A stretch of DNA of 64,000 nucleotides from Pelodera strongyloides. Lineage: Eukaryota; Nematoda; Chromadorea; Rhabditida; Rhabditidae. The position numbers and the translations under genes were made by a program. Shown piece after piece: positions 23,510 to 33,976 of this stretch (its first letter is position 1; each line of letters starts with the position of its first letter). A model generated the notes under the pieces. The model ran no database searches, was not told the origin of the DNA, and saw only the letters and a list, made by a program, of their open reading frames with translations. The stretch covers positions 124,001-188,000 of the forward strand of contig JAANDG010000221.1 of assembly GCA_036852015.1 (NCBI GenBank), read 5' to 3'.

Positions 23510-26500
23510 TTCTTCACACATTCCATCTCTTCATGCTGCGCTTTCGGGCGATTGATATTGGTTGTTATGTTATTGCTATGTTCCGTGGGTTTCTCATTTG
23601 ATATTGCATGTCCAGTGCCCTAACTTAGTTCTATGATGAGACTTACGCACTGGTTGTAAGCCACATAAGGCTTAAAGTTGGTCCTAAGGACTAAGTAAGG
23701 TGTACCCAACGAAATTAGTGGGCCAAGCCGTTAGCCTTCGGACCTAAGGCCTAATTTATCTATGATGTTGAACAGTTGAACTTACGCTCCATGGTACAAG
23801 CCACGTGCGCCCTAATCCTAATGTACTTGGGCTTAAACTACCACTTAAATGACTCAGTTTACGTAACCTCCACATAAAATCCTCGTAAACTTCAAGTTTC
23901 TCCTAAAACTCTTCACTTGAAATCTTCTCATTTTCTAGTGATTTGTACCTTTGAGAAATGGCTTTCTGCGTCTCTTCTGTTCGTCACACTCTCTCGGACC
24001 CACTTAAGTCTTTTAATGATTGTCATTTTGTAACACATAAACCAGTGAGTCGTTGCCTCGTTGGGTCTTCTTGGGCCCGGTGAATGGGACTTATGTTTTT
24101 TTCTGAGACCCCGTGACTTGACCCACACCTTTTTTGCTTTCCCTTCGTTCACCGGGCGATGAGAAAAATGTGGTCTAATTACCCTAATGATAAGGTTAAT
24201 TAGCTCCACTCAAACATATGTCACACTCATTAGAACAACGACTTGCTTGTAGAGATGTTGCGAATTTCTATACTGCGCTGATCGGCAGTAGACTGTAGAT
24301 TGGTTATCAACACTGAGAGGGAAGCCGAACAATCTATTATTTATTTCATTATAATTTTTTTCTGTATTACCAAATCTTTTTATTGAATCATTAGTGATAA
24401 CCGAATAAAGCTATATTAATAACTGTATTCCACTAAACTGCCAAATATGACCGTTTCCAAAGCACCGTAGACAAACCTCGAATATATAGTACCGTCAAAA
24501 TTGGCATAACCTGTCTGATACAGTACAATATTTATTGATTAGCTTGGACCCAGTTTATCTGTTCCATTTACCCATACTTCCTCGTTTTTGAGTCATAAAC
24601 TTGACCCAATCTGTCGGAAATTTAACGATTGTTTATACGAGATCCACATCACTACACCCACTGTTATAGTAGGGAACAGAGGCTCAGAATCGTAAAAGCT
24701 TCGCGAATAAACTAAAATTAAAATCACAAATTGCTAGTTCTTTTTTCATTGGACTTGTGATATGGTCCTCTTGCTACTAATGGTTACTACCGAGGTTTAA
24801 CGCTTCAGTCCCATGGAAAATAATGCCTTTTGTTTTTACATACCATGAGCGGTGCAAGTGCACCCATACGTAAGTTAACTCTATCTTTCTCCGTCTCCCA
24901 CTCTCCTAATTATCCCTCTCCCTACACTCTTTTTTATATCAATTTACAAATTAATATGCATTTTAATGACGAAAAACTCACACGAAAGGAAGCAGTTGAC
25001 ATAAAAATCTTCCGTATTTTTCTGTTATCAAAATTGGTTATCAAAAACGACATGAAAGCTATAAAACTACGCGTTTTTATGCAATTAAAAAATGAGATTC
25101 GAAACAAGGTTTCCGATTTTAAGCTCCGAGATTTCTAGTTAATTAGCTCTAGTGATAATGATTTGCGTTTACAAACTATTTGAATGAACTTATGAAGTTT
25201 AGTTTTAAATTGGTTTTAAAGATTAATCGCACAATCAGCATTGATAGATACACATGTTTATACTCTGTCTTATTCAGTTCTTCAGATTTTTTACCGAAGA
25301 ATTGATTGTCAACATCTGGATCTTTTTGTTTATAAAGTTTAATGAAAGCATAAATTTGGCCTGATAACCTAAAAAGGGAAATTAATAATCAATATTTATC
25401 TAAGTTTATCGCCCTTGTTTGCCAATTTCCTAGAGGGAAATTCAAATAATTGGATTCTTTTGTAAAGTTCTATTGATTTCGCATGTTCAATTTTTTATCG
25501 AATAACATTTATATCAACACATAGTAGTTTATAACCTTTTTTCTTGCCTAACACAGTTTAAAAAAAATTGGTTCAGTAAAGTAACACATCGAGATGAAAT
25601 TTTTGTATTTTGTATCTGTAAATTCTGTATTTTTGTGTAAACTTCAAGAGCTTCAGATTATCCTGAGATTTTCAACTTTCATGAAATTTCAATTTACCGC
25701 GTAACCAAAAGCTACAGTAATTTCTATTTCCTGTTAATTTTGAAGATTTCTTGTGGATGGAAAAAAATTCCAAGCTTGGTCTTGGACCAGCATATGACCT
25801 AATAAGCTATTTCCAAAAGGAAATGACGTTTATCCAAAGAGCTCAATTGCCAATACAAAAGATGGCAAGCTGGGAGGTCGTTGAGACAAAAACGACACTT
25901 TTATTGCTGAATGTCGTAGGATTTTACCCAAAATAGATATGGAGATTAAAAACATGAGTGCGCGTTTGTTGTTATTGTTGACAAATTATTTGCACTGTAA
26001 CTCCAAGAAAAGATTTGATTCTGCTAAAAGAGGCGCGCTTGCGTTTCGCCGCGCACCTCACCCGGCCTGCGCCAATCTGTCGCCAGTTCCTGGATCTCTG
26101 GTACCCACTGGTGAGAGCCTGGCGAAGATTCGGCGAAGTCGCCGTGCACTTCTTACGGTTATTGCACTGATTTGGCATTTTCGTTGAGTCTTCGCCCCAT
26201 ATTCTCGATGCGCGCTATTTTCGCGTCAGGCTGTCGCTGCGCACCAACCTAGTTCTCTGGTACTGGTACTGTAATTGTTTTTGTAGAAATGGATACATAA
26301 AATATCCAAATTCAAATAATTGTATAATGCAAAGTCTCACAATAGAAGTTAGAAAGCCAATTGAGAAAGTATTACGATAAAATCTGTCACGTAAGGGTAA
26401 TATTTCACTCCCATTTAGTTCATTTTCGCTCCTTCCTAATGAGACACTGCCCTATTTAAAATGTCTCGTTATCTATAGAAAGAAGTACGATTGGTTGTTT

Positions 26501-26690
26501 TGCTTTTCGATGCCTTTCTCATCTATTTGTCCGTTTACTTCTATTTTCGTCGAAAAAGTAATTGACTTTGGTCTCCTGAAGAGACAATTTTCGAGTTAGA
26601 ATGTTATTTATTTACTTGAAGACCCCCGTGGTGCCTTCTTATAGGAGGGTCGCTAAAATGCAAATGAGCATAAAATGTTATGAAACTCAA
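23510..26690. other. No confident gene
   Basis: AT-rich intergenic DNA. A GC-richer patch at about 26030-26230 contains several GGCG/CGCC motifs with imperfect inverted symmetry. No coding exons recognised. Confidence 0.5.
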
Positions 26691-26694
26691 TCTG

Positions 26695-26781
26695 ATTCTC
26701 TCTCTCTCTTCCTCTTTTAGTCTCTCTCTCAATATTGTTCTCTCTCTCTCTCCTTCTCTCTCTCTCTCTCTCTCTCTCATT
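26695..26781. repeat. CT microsatellite
   Basis: CT units with short A/T interruptions; a 13-base poly-C run follows at 26816. Confidence 0.95.
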
Positions 26782-26815
26782 CTGTTTCGTTTACCGGGTT
26801 TACCCCCAATGAACA

Positions 26816-26828
26816 CCCCCCCCCCCCC
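26816..26828. repeat. Poly-C tract (13 C)
   Basis: Thirteen uninterrupted C, that is poly-G on the minus strand. Confidence 0.9.
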
Positions 26829-26886
26829 AACTATTTTAAAAGCGTATTTATTCGTTCGATTCACTGTTTTCATATATAATCTCTTA

Positions 26887-26922
26887 CCAGACGGCTATCG
26901 CCGCCCAAGGCGACCTGAAACG
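26887..26922 (-). mobile_element. Truncated Helitron-like 3' end
   Basis: On the minus strand this reads hairpin CGCCTTGGGCG, then GCGATAGCCGTCTGG followed by T. It is the same terminus as at 42797-43024 and 61539-61777. It is cut off at 26923 by a family B foldback element. Confidence 0.6.
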
Positions 26923-27093
26923 TTAAAGCGAAATGCTAGCCCTTTTGGAAAATTTGCATATGATAAGCAAATCCTATGTATCCTACGCTAATTTTGTACG
27001 ATTGCCGTGGACGATCGTACAAAATTAACATAGGATACATAGGATTTGCTTATCATATGCAAATTTTCCAACGGGGCTAGCATTTCGCTTTAA
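26923..27093. mobile_element. Foldback element family B, complete copy (171 bp)
   Basis: An almost perfect hairpin: TTAAAGCGAAATGCTAGCCC at the left and its reverse complement at the right, with the inverted arms meeting near TTTTGTACGATTGCC. Arms carry ATTTGCATATGATAAGC and CTATGTATCCTACGC. Other copies are at 29628 (truncated) and 57442. Confidence 0.9.
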
Positions 27094-27099
27094 TGTAAC

Positions 27100-27475
27100 G
27101 AGAATTATTTTTTGCTTATTTTGCGAAACTTGGACTTCCTTGGACTACTATGCCAAATGCAATGTAAATGTAACGACGGATTTCGCTGCGGAGCCCGTTA
27201 CAAACTCGTCTACTTTATACAACAAGAATTATCAACCCACGACTTATAACTTATCTGTGCATCTTTACACATGCGCATTTTTATTGATTTTTTTTATAAT
27301 AATTTCTCTCGCATCTCTCTCTCTCTCTCCCTCTCTCTCCCCGAATTTTGACTCCCGATCCCGAAGGAAGAATTTAGATTTTGTCAGCGGATGCGTATGC
27401 TAACTTGCAGAATATTTCAGGTACCGCAATCATAAGTATTGATTGATTATCGAGTGATTCTCCATCGACTACGGT
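27100..27475. promoter_or_regulatory. 5' flank of the GPCR gene
   Basis: AT-rich with a short CT tract at 27307-27342 and an acceptor-like ATATTTCAG at 27411-27419. An untranslated first exon could therefore splice here before the ATG at 27476. No definite promoter is visible. Confidence 0.35.
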
Positions 27476-30400
27476 ATGAATTCCACGATTCAGCCGGTTG
27501 CGGACCGGAGTGCCCGATGTCTGGACGACCGACAGATGTTGCTCAGTGTACACTGGCTGAGCAATTTATTGATCGGTTGGGTTTTATTGATTATTGGAGT
27601 TCCGATTCGATGTAGTGATATGGACTTTATGAAGTTTGTTAGAAGTTTCGACTATCGACTGTTTCCCTGTGTCGGTGGACAAATGCCTCTTTATACTAAC
27701 ACAAGCCTGTGAGGGTAGGGTTCTCCATAACCTTGAAGCAACCTGCACTTGAAGTAAGTCACTTGCATAGAAGTCTTTGGAAATCTTGGAGCGCATGTAA
27801 TAACCTTTGAAGATCGTTTCTATCCCTTGCTTTTCAGGCCGCGTCGTCCCCGTGTTGATTTTATTCGGAATCAGTGGAAATATTCTGAATTTAACCGTAC
27901 TTTTGGCGAGGAACATGAGGACGAGGTTAGAGTTTGATTGTTTAGAGGATTGGTCCGCGTTTGGTATTTCGCAATATTTAGTCGGGTTGCGTATTTTTTC
28001 GGAAAGCATTCCAATCTTCGGATAATAAGACTTTTCAGAAATCAGAAAAATCAATAAATCAATAATTTCGTAAACTTTTTATGCCAAATTCACAGTACAT
28101 TTAATGACGGTCTCTATTTTCCTCCTCTGCTCATCTCCACTCTCTTCAGATCCAACGTTCTACTCGCGTGTCTCGCCGTTGCTGACGTCGTCTTCCTCTT
28201 CTGTATGATTCCCGACGTGCTGGCCAATTACAATTACTTCTCGTTTAATTATTTCTTCAGACGATTTTACCTCGCAAACAAGATCCATTTACTTCATTTT
28301 CTGAATTGGTCATCCGCTTCGGCGATATGGTGAGATTTATTTATAACTTATTTATTACTTGAGTGGTTTACTTATAGTTATGTAAAAGTTTTCAAATTGT
28401 TGTGGGAGTCGAATTGTTGCAAGTAATGCGGCATTTATGCTCCTTTCGCAGACTAGAACACCTCAATTTCGTCGATTGCGCCACTTTTTGTTTGCGAATC
28501 GCCAAAGTATCTCTCGGTCGGCGAATGCCTAAATGGCTGTGCCGCTGGGCTACTAAAATCGCCTAAAGAATAGCATATATCGAAGTTTTATGATATGTTG
28601 TTCAGGCCTAGATACGCACCCATTACAATACGGTTCTTGTTGTGTTATTGAAGAACCTTATTCAACTTTCAGGCTGATTCTCGTAATTTGCGTGGAACGT
28701 CTAATGGGTATACGGTATCCACTTTCTGTACGAAAACACAAGCGACTCCTCGCGCCCGCATTTCTTGTTTCTTTTATAGTGATGACGACGGGGATACTGA
28801 CATTCTACAATCATGTCAGGTAATTATATTTTAGTTTTTGTAAACTGAATGTGGAGAACCATTTCATGATTTACCTCTCTCTAAAACCCTCACTCTCCGC
28901 ATCGCCCATGGTTTTTCAAATGTATCATTGATTCGAATACGAGTTGTGTGCGTCAGAGTACCCGTGAACCATTGGATGAGGGGATAGTTGGGTGAACCCT
29001 TTGTGAAGACGTCGCTCAATATATGTAACGTCGGGTACACATCGTCTAGAAGATAATTCCTCCTTTCAGTTACCACTGCGAGAGTCGCGTTTTCTGCAAT
29101 GGAACACAATTTCACGCGTTTTGCATGCACGTCGACTCGGATGTGTAAGTTTGTTTCTGTTTTTTTTTTAAACTAGTTTCGAAGATTGTAGGCAAATCAC
29201 CACCCTTCACGAAGCCTACCCATCAGACCCAGCTAAACTTTATTCCACAATTTACGCGCGTTGTGTACAGTATGCTGATGCCGTTTGTATTGTGTAGTCC
29301 GTAGTTTGTAGCTTAGTGCTTGAAGGCGTATTTTAAAATTTTCCTAGTTCAGCTGGTTTCCCAACCAAGGCAACCCGAATCCGCAGTGGTTCCGTTTGTA
29401 CGTGAGATGGAGTCCCCAAATACATGCACTCTTTGTCGTCTTTATCCCGGCAATTATGGTGGCAATTAGCAATGTTCTGCTAATTGTTACGATGAGACAG
29501 AGGTAAGTAATTATCCGCAATTACTCTAGCTAATATACACGAGTGTACGACGGTGTTAGCTTTTCACTGTCCGGGTGCGTGTTTGTCTTGACTCCCAGGT
29601 GCTGCCGTGCACTGCATTAGCTCGCAGTTAAAGCGAAATGCTAGCCCCTTTGGAAAATTTGCATATGATAAGCAAATCCCTTGTATCTTATGCTAATTTT
29701 GTACGATTGCCGTGGACGATCGTACAAAATTAGCATAGGATACATAGGATTTGCTTATCATACGCAAAACAACTGCAAAATGTCCTAAGTGGGTAGTCAA
29801 GAAGTACATCTATGAAAAAATGAGAACATTTTGTTTTCAGGCAAAAGTTCTTCACCATGGCCAACAATTCAAGCGAGCAAACGTCGGCTCAATTGAAAAC
29901 CGAGCAGAAGGTTACCATCACCGTGTGTTCCATCGTAACCTGCTTCACGATCACGCAGGTGAATTATTAATATTTATTGGTTTTTGAGGGCGGAACGCCC
30001 CAAAACTTCTTTTTATGCGCTTTCTCGTGTCTACGATTGTGACCCAGAAAATATATACCGTATTACGTAAAACATTTCTACTACTACCGAGCTTCCTTAC
30101 AGCGAAGTAGCGGCTGGTCTTTGAAACGCATCGCGGACAGCTGAATTCTTACGTTCTTATGCTAATTTGCTCGAATTTAGCTCGATTTTTTTAATTCTAA
30201 TTTACGTTCATTTGCATAAGCTGCATAATAATGCTGGTGCACTCGGTGTGTTTCAAAAGCCGGCTGGTATTTCCCTTAAAGGGTCAGGCCCATTTCAAAT
30301 TACCACTATTTTTGATGACTCCATCGGATTCTCCGTTTCAAATATAGTAGGCTGAATTTTTTTCCAATTTTCAGTCGCAAAATTCACGCAGTATTCAGAA

Positions 30401-31309
30401 ATTTACCATTGCCAGTCATACCCAACTATTTATCGCAGTTGTCACGCCCCTTCGCGCTAATTGGGCAACATCGCAATTGCCACGCCCAATAGAGCATATT
30501 GCCCAATTAGCGCGGAGGGGCGTGACAACTGCGATAAATAGTTGGGTATGACTGGCCATGGTAAATTGCTGAATACTACGTGAATTTTGCGACTGAAAAT
30601 TGGAAAAAAATTCAGCCTACTATATTTGAAACGGAGAATCCGATGGAGTCATCAAAAATAGGGGTAATTTGAAATGGGCCCGACCCTTTTTAACATTCCA
30701 TCCTTCCAGGGTCCCTCTGCCGTCATACCAATACTTGCGAGCCTCACCGGGATACCGCTAGAGAAATTCGCGACTCACGTAAGTTTTGCATATGAATACA
30801 GAATCAGTTCAGGTGTGGTCGAAAATTTCCAGCGGGCACACCTATAGCGAACTACAAGGAATGGCGCGGCATGTGCGCCACATGTTGGCGCATTGTGTTT
30901 TGTTGTGCGCCGCGGCGGCGCGAGGAGCTTTGACCTTTGACCTCTCTTACAGACCGCCGTCGTCACGACTATGGTAGTACTGGGCAAGGCGATCAATTTC
31001 ATTCTCTTCTGCCTAAGTTCTGCAAACTTCCGTCAACGATTGATGTTCCGCACAAAGCAATCGATATTGAGGCGTAAGACGACGAACAGGTAAATATTAT
31101 TCTGATGTACTTTGTACTTTGTACTTTGTCGCTTGACCTAAGGATGATCGTTCTTTGTAGTCCATCTTCTTTCCTCTTGCTTCTACTAGACCTTTCGGAA
31201 CAGTTGATATACTAGAGGAGAATATGATCTTTGACCTTTGACGTTTCTCTCTAGATATTCGAGTCTGTTGGTGGCAGACTGCAGACAACCAGAGCCGCAT
31301 CACTGTTAA
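27476..31309 (+). CDS. Class A GPCR, FMRFamide/neuropeptide receptor-like
   Basis: Seven-pass plasma-membrane receptor, probably for a neuropeptide. Exons: 27476-27575, 27838-27925, 28150-28329, 28673-28819, 29070-29144, 29353-29502, 29841-29958, 30710-30778, 30953-31089, 31255-31309; 1119 nt, 372 aa, phases consistent. The first donor is uncertain: 27545, 27575 and 27611 all keep frame; I chose 27575. TM1 holds GISGNILNL and TM2 NVLLACLAVAD. TM3 reads into ERLMGIRYP, an ERL version of DRY. Extracellular loop 2 has several Cys and an N-glycosylation site (NGT). TM5 has FVVFIPAIMVAISN, TM6 follows a 24-residue polar loop, and TM7 reads GKAINFILFCLSS, replacing NPxxY as in nematode FMRFamide-type receptors. 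The C-tail is short, ending HHC. The intracellular MRTRSN link fits the family. Introns 6 and 7 carry foldback elements. The ligand cannot be inferred. Confidence 0.87.
29628..29767. mobile_element. Foldback element family B, 3'-truncated copy
   Basis: It begins TTAAAGCGAAATGCTAGCCC and follows family B through the hairpin centre, but breaks off after CTTATCATACGCAAA, losing the right terminus. It lies in GPCR intron 6, with the exon 7 acceptor about 75 bp downstream. Confidence 0.85.
30099..30279. mobile_element. Foldback element family A, diverged copy
   Basis: Degenerate left end AGCGAAGTAGCGGCTGGT and right end CCGGCTGGTATTTCCCTTAA, with the family A interior (GAATTCTTACGTTCTTATGC, CGAATTTAGCTCG). 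It is in GPCR intron 7 and shares its final TTAA with the next element. Confidence 0.75.
30276..30693. mobile_element. Foldback element family D (418 bp)
   Basis: Long palindrome with arms of about 200 bp: TTAAAGGGTCAGGCCCATTT at the left and AAATGGGCCCGACCCTTTTT plus TTAA at the right. The arms continue through CCATCGGATTCTCCG and TAGTTGGGTATGACTGG. Inner arms contain CCCCTTCGCGCTAATTGGG. It ends only 16 bp before the GPCR exon 8 acceptor at 30709. Confidence 0.88.
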
Positions 31310-32940
31310 GGACTAAGGTATCGATCGCTATCTAACCGTCTAACTCTAACCCCCGCCCCGGCGCACCCCTAACTCCTAATATCGATTAACCAGGGGCTTC
31401 TAACTATTGATTGGCCGTGTTCCGAGCTTTCCGTTTTCACAAACACTATCTGCACGAGTTCTATCAACTGCTACTCCTTCTATCGCTCATTGAACAATTC
31501 AAGCACGTCACAAACAATTATTTTCTCAAATAAGCCGTTACGCAATTATCATAATCTTTGCCCTACGCTACACTAATGACAGCCAGAATTGATTTATGCA
31601 TACCAAACGTACAGTAGATTATTTGTTAATGGTAAATGACGCTGGCGAAGTGGATTATTTGACCGTAGCCCGATATGCAAATTTGCTACCGTATTCTCTA
31701 ATTCGCCTATCAGGGATCTGATTCCAACCGTGCTGGAGAATCTTCTACAACCGCTTCATTATGGAATGAGTATGTTAAATGAGTGATATCAGAAATTAGA
31801 ATAGTCACCGTGACCTATCCGAATTTGCTGTGGTGCTGATAGTGGTCCGGAAGTTGGTACCAAGAACGGAATACAAATAGTACCACACCTGAAACCGGTT
31901 CACCAATGGTATAAGGGTAGAGGTAGGGAGAAAGCTCCCCGTAAGGTACCCTTCTATTATCTATTGGTGAATAGGACTTCGGAACACTGTTTCCTCATCA
32001 CAACCTTATCATGTATTCCTTATCATGCATCACACTTTCCTGCATGTTATTATTTTCTGTTGTGTTCACTAATAAAATCAGTAGCCGAATTGCATTGGCT
32101 AAAAACTAAGCATTTTCATGCAAGTTCTGGAAAAACCATTCGCACTAGCACGAAGTGTTTATGTAGTTATTGTAATTTTACTGCAAGTGTGTAAACATGG
32201 ACGGGAAAGTACCGGGAGTTTCCAGTGGCCGTATGCATGGGAGTAATCTCCCACGATAAGGCGGAGGAAATTAGGTCTTCCTTGAGGGTGAGCTAGGCTT
32301 GACGTGCATATGGCTACTGGGAATGTAGCAATTCCCAGCTGGGAAGCAGTTCCAATGCGCTTACAATTGATATGCTACTAGTGATATGCTAATTTGTATG
32401 TATTCTAGAAGGCAATCAATAACGGCGACAACCCGGTTGGATAGTATGGCCTACTCTCCCAATACACCTTTGGTGAATAATGGAAGACAATACAGTAGAG
32501 GCGGCTCCCTCAACAGATCGTCTAAGACCAAACCTAGGGCCCACACAGTCAGCGAGTTATAGGCGACATTAAAGTGGTGTGTTACGTTGTTCCATTCTGT
32601 GCCCTTCAGCCCAGAGGAGAATAGAAATTTGCATATAATATATGGAAATAAAGTTGCACCACGTCCCATATCGCTGCAGCCGAAGGGCGGGGCTCCTAAG
32701 GTCAATCTTTACCCTTACCGTTACCCTACATTTCTCCTTAATTCTATTTTTCGTTCCTCTATGTCAGAATATTTTAGAAGCCGATTTTCAACCCAACTCT
32801 GAATTTTATATACAGCTTATCAAAACGCTATACGGGTATATTTTCTTATCGTTTTAGACTTTTAGAATACAATTTCAATATTAACCAACTAACACATTTG
32901 AATTCAGCCGGTGCTATTATGATTATCCAATATTAGTCCA
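31310..32940. other. Convergent intergenic region, no gene seen
   Basis: Lies between the GPCR (plus) and arrestin (minus) 3' ends. Segments such as GAAAGCTCCCCGTAAGGTACC and GGGAGTAATCTCCCACGATAAGG resemble untranslated or retroelement-type sequence, but no ORF supports a protein. Confidence 0.45.
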
Positions 32941-32947
32941 GCAATAG

Positions 32948-33055
32948 GAAAGTTGGCGTGCAAGCAGCGCTAAAACAGCGTGCACAAGTGTCTATTCTAA
33001 GACACACGCGGCAATTCTTGCCGCCGATCTTACGCCGCTTGCACGCCACCTTTCG
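32948..33055. mobile_element. Inverted repeat element
   Basis: GGAAAGTTGGCGTGCAAGC pairs with GCTTGCACGCCACCTTTC, and an inner stem uses GCGGCAAG/TTGCCGC-type sequence. GC-rich compared with its flanks. No ORF. Confidence 0.65.
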
Positions 33056-33064
33056 CGTTGCGGA

Positions 33065-33845
33065 GAGAAATTATTGACCTAATGAGATTACCGTAATCAG
33101 GTTAGCTTCGCAAAACAGTACAAATAATACCGTATACCATCTGACTTCGTACCGTCCCATCCAATATTCACAGTAAATTTTTTAAACGTTCTTCACTTAC
33201 TCAACAAAATCTCTGTGCCAAATATGACTAAAACTCGTGGCAAATCGTTTTTTTTTACTTTACGGGTAACTTTAACCGTTGTTCTCAAGTTAAGATTATT
33301 TTCTCTAAATTAACTTTATCCAAAGATTTTCTCTGCGTAAAATTATATTGTTATATGATGTTGTGTGATCTCCAGTTCAAATAAAATATGTAATTATTTA
33401 TCTTTTTATTCAGCTCTGTTTATTAATACAAAGGAAATCAAATTCAGTTTATTGATTGTATCAAACATAATGTAGTGGGAAATAGGGGGCAGGATGCTGA
33501 ATTACGTGGAGACATGTAATTTAGTTACAGTACAATAACAAGGCTTTAAATAGTATTTAAAAAGGAAATATTTGTTTAAAAGAGATCGGGAAAATGAGAG
33601 AGTAGGTGACGATATTTGAGTAGGTGACCCGAATGTGTAGCAAAACTTAAAACCTAATAATGTTCTTCTAACTGTAAGAGTCATCACATATATGCACAGT
33701 GAAACGTATCTCTTCAACTTATAGAAAGGAGGAGTGAACCGTAATCAACCGAAGTATGGCTATGGTTACCAGAGGCTCCAGAGGTCAGACGACTTCGTCT
33801 TTTCCAAAAACCTCATATTCCATTGCTTCAGCACATGCATAATCA
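33065..33845. other. No gene seen; 3' flank of the arrestin gene
   Basis: AT-rich. A minus-strand AATAAA near 33446 could be a polyadenylation signal about 530 bp after the arrestin stop codon, but this is only a possibility. Confidence 0.35.
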
Positions 33846-33936
33846 TAAAGCGGTATGACACGTGGTTTGCGAATAGCTCCCATGTGAACACGGTTGTTCA
33901 GTAAATGTTTCAAAACCATGCGGCATACCCTTTAAA
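33845..33936. mobile_element. Foldback element family G, short copy
   Basis: Ends TAAAGCGGTATGACACGTGG and AAAACCATGCGGCATACCC plus TTTAAA. It lies 40 bp downstream of the arrestin stop, so it is probably within the 3' UTR. Confidence 0.65.
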
Positions 33937-33976
33937 ACTTGGGGATAACTGATTGAGTAGGCAGTGATTGTTCCTA

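Noticed and set aside
7484..27475. A reverse transcriptase or transposase gene in the repeat-rich interval
   Set aside because: No ORF over about 120 codons and no recognisable catalytic motif on either strand.
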